From assembly GCA_031270615.1 (NCBI GenBank), contig JAISXE010000011.1, forward strand, positions 1 to 10,408: DNA of 10,408 bases. Reading direction: 5' to 3'. The notes beneath the pieces were generated by a model. That model saw nothing but the letters and a program-made list of their open reading frames with translations, was not told the origin of the DNA and made no database searches. Position 1 is the first letter of the stretch, and every line of letters starts with the position of its first letter. Origin of the DNA: Spirochaetia bacterium (GTDB lineage: Bacteria; Spirochaetota; Spirochaetia; DTKZ01). This document shows, in pieces, positions 7,125-10,408 of this stretch. A program made the translations under genes and the position numbers.

Positions 7125-8515
7125 GGGGACTGGAGTTTAAGGGGGTGTCGTCGGTTTCCGGCCCTATCGTGATTGTAAAGCGTCGGGAGGATGTGGGCTT
7201 TTCCGAGATTGTCGCCATACGGGACGGGCGGGGCGAAAAGAAAACGGGCCGCGTTGTCGAGCTTTCCGAAGAGTACGCGGCCATCCAGGTGTTCGGCTCA
7301 ACGACCGGGCTTTCCACGGAGGAAACCTCCGTCGAATTCCTGGAGCGGCCGATGGAGCTTTTCCTGTCGAAGGATATGCTGGGCCGCGTCTACGACGGCT
7401 TGGGAAGGCCCTCGGACGGCTGCGCGCCGCCTTTTTCCTCGACCTGCCGGGATGTCAACGGGGATCCCATCAATCCCTACGCGCGCGTCTACCCCCGGGA
7501 TTTTATCCAGACAGGGGTTTCGGCCATCGACGGGATGAACACCCTTATCCGGGGGCAGAAGCTGCCTATTTTTTCCGGGAGTGGGCTTCCGCATAACAGG
7601 CTTGCCGCGCAGATTATCCGCCAGGCCAAGATACGCTCGGATTCGGGATCGTTTGTCATGGTGTTTGCGGCGATGGGCGTCAAGTACGACGTGGCCCGCT
7701 TTTTTATCCAGTCCTTTGAGGAGTCCGGCGTTTTGAGCCAGGTCGTCATGTTTCTGTCGCTGGCGGATTCCCCCTCGATAGAGCGCCTGATAACCCCCAG
7801 ATGCGCCCTGACGGCGGCGGAATACCTTGCCTTTGACTGCGGCATGCATGTGCTTGTGGTGATGACCGACATGACGAACTACTGCGAGGCCCTGAGGGAG
7901 GTTTCCTCCATACGGGGGGAAATCCCCTCGCGCAAGGGTTTCCCTGGGTATCTGTATTCCGACCTCGCGGCCCTGTACGAAAGGGCGGGGAAGATCCAGG
8001 GCTCAGGCGGCTCCATCACCCAAATACCCATCCTGACCATGCCCAACGACGACATAAGCCACCCCATTCCCGATCTGAGCGGCTACATTACCGAGGGGCA
8101 GATTGTCCTTGACCGCGAGATGTCCCAGAAGGGGATCTATCCGCCGGTTGCGGGCCTGCCCTCGCTCTCGCGCCTGATGAAGGACGGGATAGGGGAGGGG
8201 ATGACGCGCGAGGACCACAAGGACCTTGCCTCGCAGCTTTTCGCCGCGTACTCGAAGGCGAAGTCCGTGCGGAACCTCGCCTCGATTATCGGGGAGGAGG
8301 AGCTTTCCGGCCTGGATAAAAACTATCTGGGCTTCGGCGACGGTTTTGAGCGGAATTTTCTGACCCAGGGCGAGACGGAAAACCGCTCCATCGAGGAAAC
8401 CCTGGACCGGGGCTGGGAAAGCCTCAAGGCGCTGCCCAGGGAGGAACTGCACCGCATCAAGGAAGAGCTTATCGAGAAATACCTCCCAGGGGCCGGCGGG
8501 GGAGGCAAGGCCTAG
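7121..8515 (+). CDS. atpB: V/A-type ATPase subunit B (non-catalytic)
   Basis: A 464-residue subunit alternating with A in the hexameric head. It lacks a Walker A P-loop: the equivalent region reads FSGSGLPHNRLAAQIIRQAK, the signature of the non-catalytic B subunit. Further matches are MTDMTNYCEALREVSSIRGE and FPGYLYSDLAALYERAGKI. Arg351 in LPSLSRLMK is the predicted arginine finger completing the active site of the neighbouring A subunit. Length is usual (about 460). The ATG overlaps the subunit A stop by 4 nt (ATGA), and GGAG lies 8 nt upstream inside A, so translation is probably coupled, suited to the 1:1 A:B ratio. The stop is 2 nt before the GTG of subunit D. Confidence 0.98.
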   Translation: MRGLEFKGVSSVSGPIVIVKRREDVGFSEIVAIRDGRGEKKTGRVVELSEEYAAIQVFGSTTGLSTEETSVEFLERPMELFLSKDMLGRVYDGLGRPSDGCAPPFSSTCRDVNGDPINPYARVYPRDFIQTGVSAIDGMNTLIRGQKLPIFSGSGLPHNRLAAQIIRQAKIRSDSGSFVMVFAAMGVKYDVARFFIQSFEESGVLSQVVMFLSLADSPSIERLITPRCALTAAEYLAFDCGMHVLVVMTDMTNYCEALREVSSIRGEIPSRKGFPGYLYSDLAALYERAGKIQGSGGSITQIPILTMPNDDISHPIPDLSGYITEGQIVLDREMSQKGIYPPVAGLPSLSRLMKDGIGEGMTREDHKDLASQLFAAYSKAKSVRNLASIIGEEELSGLDKNYLGFGDGFERNFLTQGETENRSIEETLDRGWESLKALPREELHRIKEELIEKYLPGAGGGGKA

Positions 8516-8517
8516 CC

Positions 8518-9147
8518 GTGGCGAAACTGAATATCCCGCCGACAAAATCGAACCTCATCCAAATGAAGCAGCAGCTTTCCGTTGCCGCCCAGGGCTTTGA
8601 GCTTCTGGAGCAGAAGCGGGATATTCTGGTTATGGAACTGATGCGGATGGTGGAGCGCGTGAAACTGCTTGAGGCCGACCTGGACAAGGCAATGGCGAAA
8701 GCCTACGCTTCCCTGAAAAAGACGCTGCTTGCCGTGGGGCGGGAGACCGCGCGGGAGGTAAGCGCGGGAATCCGCTACGATTTTTCCCTTGTGGAGAAAA
8801 CCGTGCGCATCGCGGGGCTTCCCCTTCCCGCGCTGGAACTGAAAGCGCCCCCTTTAAGCCTGCAATACTCGTTTATGGATACCTTCGCCTACACCGACGA
8901 GACCATGCGGGATTTCCTTGCCTACCTGAAGGAAGTGGCGGAGCTTGCCGGCATCCGCACCACGGTGTGGCGGCTTGCCCTGGAAGTAAAGAAAACCCAG
9001 AGGCGGGTAAACGCCCTGGAAAAAATCGTCATTCCCGACAGCAGGGAAACCGCCGCGTACATAGCCGGCATCCTGGAGGAACGGGAAAGGGAAATATTCT
9101 TTATTCAGAAAATTCTCAAATCAAAAATAGGGGAGGCCCGGGGATGA
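8518..9147 (+). CDS. atpD: V/A-type ATPase subunit D (central shaft)
   Basis: A 209-residue rotor shaft subunit that passes through the centre of the A3B3 head. The opening LNIPPTKSNLIQMKQQL and the following FELLEQKRDILVMELMRMV are diagnostic of the ATP-synt D family. The protein is two long helices folded back on each other, with a middle region (about residues 85-130) forming the base that binds subunit F, and the C-terminal helix carries KKTQRRVNALEKIVIP. Translation starts at GTG (8518), 2 nt after subunit B; GGAGG and AAGG within the end of B (8501-8510) supply the ribosome site. The TGA stop overlaps the ATG of the UspA gene by 4 nt. This ends the ATPase set; all nine usual subunits are present in the window. 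Confidence 0.96.
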   Translation: MAKLNIPPTKSNLIQMKQQLSVAAQGFELLEQKRDILVMELMRMVERVKLLEADLDKAMAKAYASLKKTLLAVGRETAREVSAGIRYDFSLVEKTVRIAGLPLPALELKAPPLSLQYSFMDTFAYTDETMRDFLAYLKEVAELAGIRTTVWRLALEVKKTQRRVNALEKIVIPDSRETAAYIAGILEEREREIFFIQKILKSKIGEARG

Positions 9148-9626
9148 AACCGATAATTCAGAATATTTTGGTTGCCATAAGCGGTTCGGACGCTTCGATA
9201 AGCGCGGCAAAATACGCGCTTGTGCTTGCCAGGCAGTTCAAGTGCGGCCTCACCGCCGTCTATGTCGTTGATACCGCCACGCTGAGGCAGCTCGTCATCA
9301 CGAATATTTTTCTTGAGGACGAAAGCGAGGACTACGAACAGAGCCTTGAGGAGAACGGCCACAGGTATCTGAATTACATCAAGGAACTGGCCGCGCAGAA
9401 AAGCGTGAAAGTCGAGACCGTCCTGCGCAAGGGCGCGGTGTCTACCGAGATTCTGCGGGAAGCGGAGCAGAAATCCTGCGACCTTATCGTCCTTGGCGGC
9501 TGGGAAAAAAACCGCAGCGAGCGGGAGATCATTTCCGAATCGCACAAGGAAATCCTGATGCACGCCAAGTGTTCCGTGCTGGTGGCAAAAGAGCGCGACA
9601 TCGAGCGGATATTCAAGCAGTCATAG
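9144..9626 (+). CDS. Universal stress protein (UspA family)
   Basis: A 160-residue single-domain Usp protein, a Rossmann-like alpha/beta fold that usually forms dimers. The N-terminus (QNILVAISGSDASISAAKYA) and the C-terminal strand (CSVLVAKE) are characteristic, and CDLIVLGGW marks the fourth strand. In ATP-binding members a G-2x-G-9x-G(S/T) motif follows this strand. Here it reads G118 G119 W120 E121, with Ser131-Glu132 at the later position, so the second and third glycines are missing. Ser13 also stands where Asp is common near the N-terminus. It may therefore belong to the non-ATP-binding group, as E. coli UspA does; this is inferred from a by-eye alignment. Its ATG overlaps the subunit D stop by 4 nt and GGGAGG lies at 9131-9136, so it is probably the last gene of the ATPase transcript. 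Confidence 0.92.
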   Translation: MKPIIQNILVAISGSDASISAAKYALVLARQFKCGLTAVYVVDTATLRQLVITNIFLEDESEDYEQSLEENGHRYLNYIKELAAQKSVKVETVLRKGAVSTEILREAEQKSCDLIVLGGWEKNRSEREIISESHKEILMHAKCSVLVAKERDIERIFKQS

Positions 9627-9660
9627 CACAATGTCAACAAGTTAAGAAAATGTGTGCGCA

Positions 9661-9684
9661 TTTTTGGCGCTCCCGCGCCAAAAA
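9661..9684. other. Perfect 10-bp hairpin inside the first repeat element
   Basis: TTTTTGGCGC (9661-9670) pairs with GCGCCAAAAA (9675-9684) around a TCCC loop. The T run precedes the GC stem and A residues follow it on either strand, so it lacks the trailing U tract of a factor-independent terminator. It may still help end or protect the upstream transcript. Confidence 0.75.
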
Positions 9685-9703
9685 CCAGGCTTTCCGCTTC
9701 AAT

Positions 9704-9728
9704 CTTTTTGCCGCCGGGCGGCAAAAAG
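9704..9728. other. Perfect 10-bp hairpin, second stem of the first repeat element
   Basis: CTTTTTGCCG (9704-9713) pairs with CGGCAAAAAG (9719-9728) around a CCGGG loop. The design matches the neighbouring hairpin at 9661-9684: a U-rich foot with a GC top and no trailing U run. With the outer terminal repeats the whole element could fold as a base stem carrying two side stems. Confidence 0.75.
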
Positions 9729-9793
9729 GATTTCCGCTGCAATCCTTTGCGCCCCACGGGCTGACCCATGCCTTAACTTGTTGACAGTGCCCT

Positions 9794-9964
9794 TTAACCC
9801 CTAACTCCGCTATTTTTAGGTTGCTTATGTCCTAACTCCTTACAGTATAAGGAATTAAGAAAATATAAGCAGGGTAACGTTAGGTTGTCTATGTTTTTGC
9901 TAACTCTATATGTAATAAGGAATTACGTCATAGGCTGCCTAATTTTGGCGGAGTTAGGGATTAA
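9794..9964. repeat. 171-bp AT-rich palindromic element with internal direct repeats
   Basis: TTAACCCCTAACTCCGC (9794-9810) is matched by its reverse complement at 9948-9964 with one mismatch in 17. Inside, a 41-nt unit at 9817-9857 recurs as a 45-nt unit at 9881-9925, both starting TAGGTTG and ending TAAGGAATTA; they differ by small gaps and substitutions. The first unit contains a hairpin (9833-9842 with 9848-9857, 9 of 10 paired). The words CCTAACTC or GAGTTAGG recur several times. Base composition is far more AT-rich than the surrounding genes. It begins 3 bp after the preceding element ends. No coding potential is seen. Confidence 0.68.
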
Positions 9965-9973
9965 GAAGGGAAA

Positions 9974-10077
9974 CCACTGACGGCACAGACCACGCTGCGA
10001 CCACAGGGACGGGAGACAAATCTTTTTTTCTCAAAATCACTTCTTTAGTCCGTAGCGTCCGTGCTGTCCGTGGTGAA
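9974..10077. repeat. Inverted repeat built from degenerate 9-bp tandem units
   Basis: On the + strand three 9-mers stand in tandem at 10048-10074: GTCCGTAGC, GTCCGTGCT, GTCCGTGGT. The reverse complement of this array resembles the left arm starting at 9974 (CCACTGACGGCACAGAC, 14 of 17 positions identical), with an AT-rich spacer including TCTTTTTTTCTC between the arms. Read on the minus strand the array encodes FTTDSTDATD, a string I associate with spurious proteins predicted from similar intergenic repeats in environmental bacteria (from memory, unverified). Confidence 0.62.
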
Positions 10078-10115
10078 TTTTTTCTTCCGCGTTTTGTGGC
10101 ACGGCGCCATGAGCC

Positions 10116-10144
10116 TTGCGCTGTTTTGCGAAAGGTGGTATATG
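10116..10144 (+). promoter_or_regulatory. Possible sigma-70-type promoter for the caspase-like gene
   Basis: TTGCGC (10116-10121) and TATATG (10139-10144) are separated by 17 bp and end about 22 nt before the ATG at 10167. The match to consensus is only moderate (3 of 6 and 4 of 6), so this is the best candidate seen, not a firm call. An independent promoter is expected because the gene lies 540 nt beyond uspA. Confidence 0.35.
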
Positions 10145-10154
10145 TATTCAAAAC

Positions 10155-10162
10155 AAGGAGGG
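10155..10162 (+). promoter_or_regulatory. Strong Shine-Dalgarno site of the caspase-like gene
   Basis: AAGGAGGG lies 4 nt before the ATG at 10167, close to the full anti-Shine-Dalgarno complement. It supports this ATG as the start and efficient translation. Confidence 0.8.
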
Positions 10163-10166
10163 CTGT

Positions 10167-10408
10167 ATGAGGATAGCGCGGTACGGGTTTTTGGCGCTTG
10201 CGCTGTTTTCGGCGGCGATGCTTTCCGCCCAGGCGAAGCACGCACTGGTGATAGGCAACGGGGCCTACGCCTACGCCTCCTTGCCCAAGCTGAACAACAG
10301 CGTCAACGACGCGAACGACATGAAAACCGCCCTGGAGGGTTTGGGCTTCAGCGTGGACAGGCTTGTGAACGCGGGCCGCGTCCAGATGGAAGAGGCCGTG
10401 GAGCGTTT
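10167..10408 (+). CDS. Secreted caspase-like (peptidase C14) protein, N-terminal part, cut by window end
   Basis: Eighty residues are visible before the right edge. Residues 1-23 form a signal peptide: basic start (MRIARYG), hydrophobic core (LALALFSAAML) and a likely cleavage after AQA. No lipobox cysteine is present, so export to the periplasm or outside as a soluble or later-anchored protein is expected. The mature part begins KHALVIGNGAYA, then LPKLNNSVNDANDM and ALEGLGFSV, the characteristic first strand and helix of caspase-like p20 domains in bacterial metacaspases/orthocaspases. The catalytic His-Cys pair lies beyond the window, so activity cannot be judged, and some bacterial homologues lack it. 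Further domains (repeats, SUMF1, WD40) are common in such proteins but unseen here. The strong ribosome site just upstream supports the start. Confidence 0.86.
   Translation, partial: MRIARYGFLALALFSAAMLSAQAKHALVIGNGAYAYASLPKLNNSVNDANDMKTALEGLGFSVDRLVNAGRVQMEEAVER

Larger units (their letters stand above)
9626..9790 (+). repeat. 165-bp MITE-like element with terminal inverted repeats
   Basis: TGTCAACAAGTTAAG at 9632-9646 recurs as its perfect reverse complement at 9772-9786 (15 bp), with GCAC (9626-9629) and GTGC (9787-9790) extending the arms after a 2-nt bulge. Inside are two further hairpins (9661-9684 and 9704-9728) and a direct repeat, TTTCCGCTkCAATC at 9691-9704 and 9731-9744 (13 of 14 identical, exactly 40 bp apart). 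The left end touches the last base of the uspA stop. No transposase is encoded. It looks like a dispersed non-autonomous or structural repeat; copy number in the genome is unknown. Confidence 0.75.

Noticed and set aside
9661..9728. Hairpins considered as a factor-independent terminator of the ATPase operon
   Set aside because: Neither stem is followed by a U run on either strand; T runs lie on the 5' side of the stems.
9569..9784. + strand open frame of 71 codons over the uspA end and the first repeat
   Set aside because: It overlaps uspA in another frame and ends inside the repeat's right terminal arm; its translation is just the repeat read through.
9627..10166. CRISPR array, tRNA or small RNA gene in the repeat-rich gap
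   Set aside because: Repeats are not regularly spaced with unique spacers, no cloverleaf was found, and no promoter-terminator pair for a small RNA is evident.
10045..10245. Minus-strand frames containing FTTDSTDATD
   Set aside because: They derive from the 9-bp tandem array and overlap the caspase-like gene start in antisense; this kind of string is typical of mis-predicted proteins.

Overview
The window reads as chromosomal DNA of a spirochaete, most likely a Treponema-like member of the Spirochaetia. This is inferred from a bacterial V/A-type ATPase operon whose A, B and D subunits look spirochaetal, and from its position just downstream of secG. No rRNA or other phylogenetic marker is present, so genus and species are not determined. 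Coding DNA is GC-rich, every gene is on the + strand, and genes are packed with gaps of 2-28 nt or 4-nt ATGA overlaps.

Layout: (1) 1-292 is the 3' end of secG (protein translocase subunit). (2) 302-775 is a stand-alone PTS EIIA type-2 domain with its phosphorylatable His. (3) 778-9147 is a nine-gene V/A-type ATPase operon in the order G/H-like, C, I, K, F, E, A, B, D. A3B3 is the catalytic head, D and F the central shaft, C the link to the membrane ring, E and G/H the peripheral stalks, and I plus the K ring the ion channel and rotor. (4) 9144-9626 is a UspA-family protein overlapping the end of D. (5) 9627-10166 is a gene-free gap filled by three different palindromic or repeat elements in tandem. 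(6) 10167 to the right edge is the start of a secreted caspase-like (peptidase C14) protein with its own strong ribosome binding site.

The genes from secG (or further upstream) to uspA are close enough to be one transcript. No internal promoter or convincing factor-independent terminator was seen. The K (c-ring) gene has by far the best Shine-Dalgarno sequence, preceded by a U-rich tract, which fits its need for many copies per complex.

No wholly new system is evident. The items most worth a second look are the non-canonical order of the ATPase genes, the EIIA and UspA genes flanking the operon (UspA lacks the usual ATP-binding glycines), the stack of three repeat elements, and the truncated caspase-like gene.
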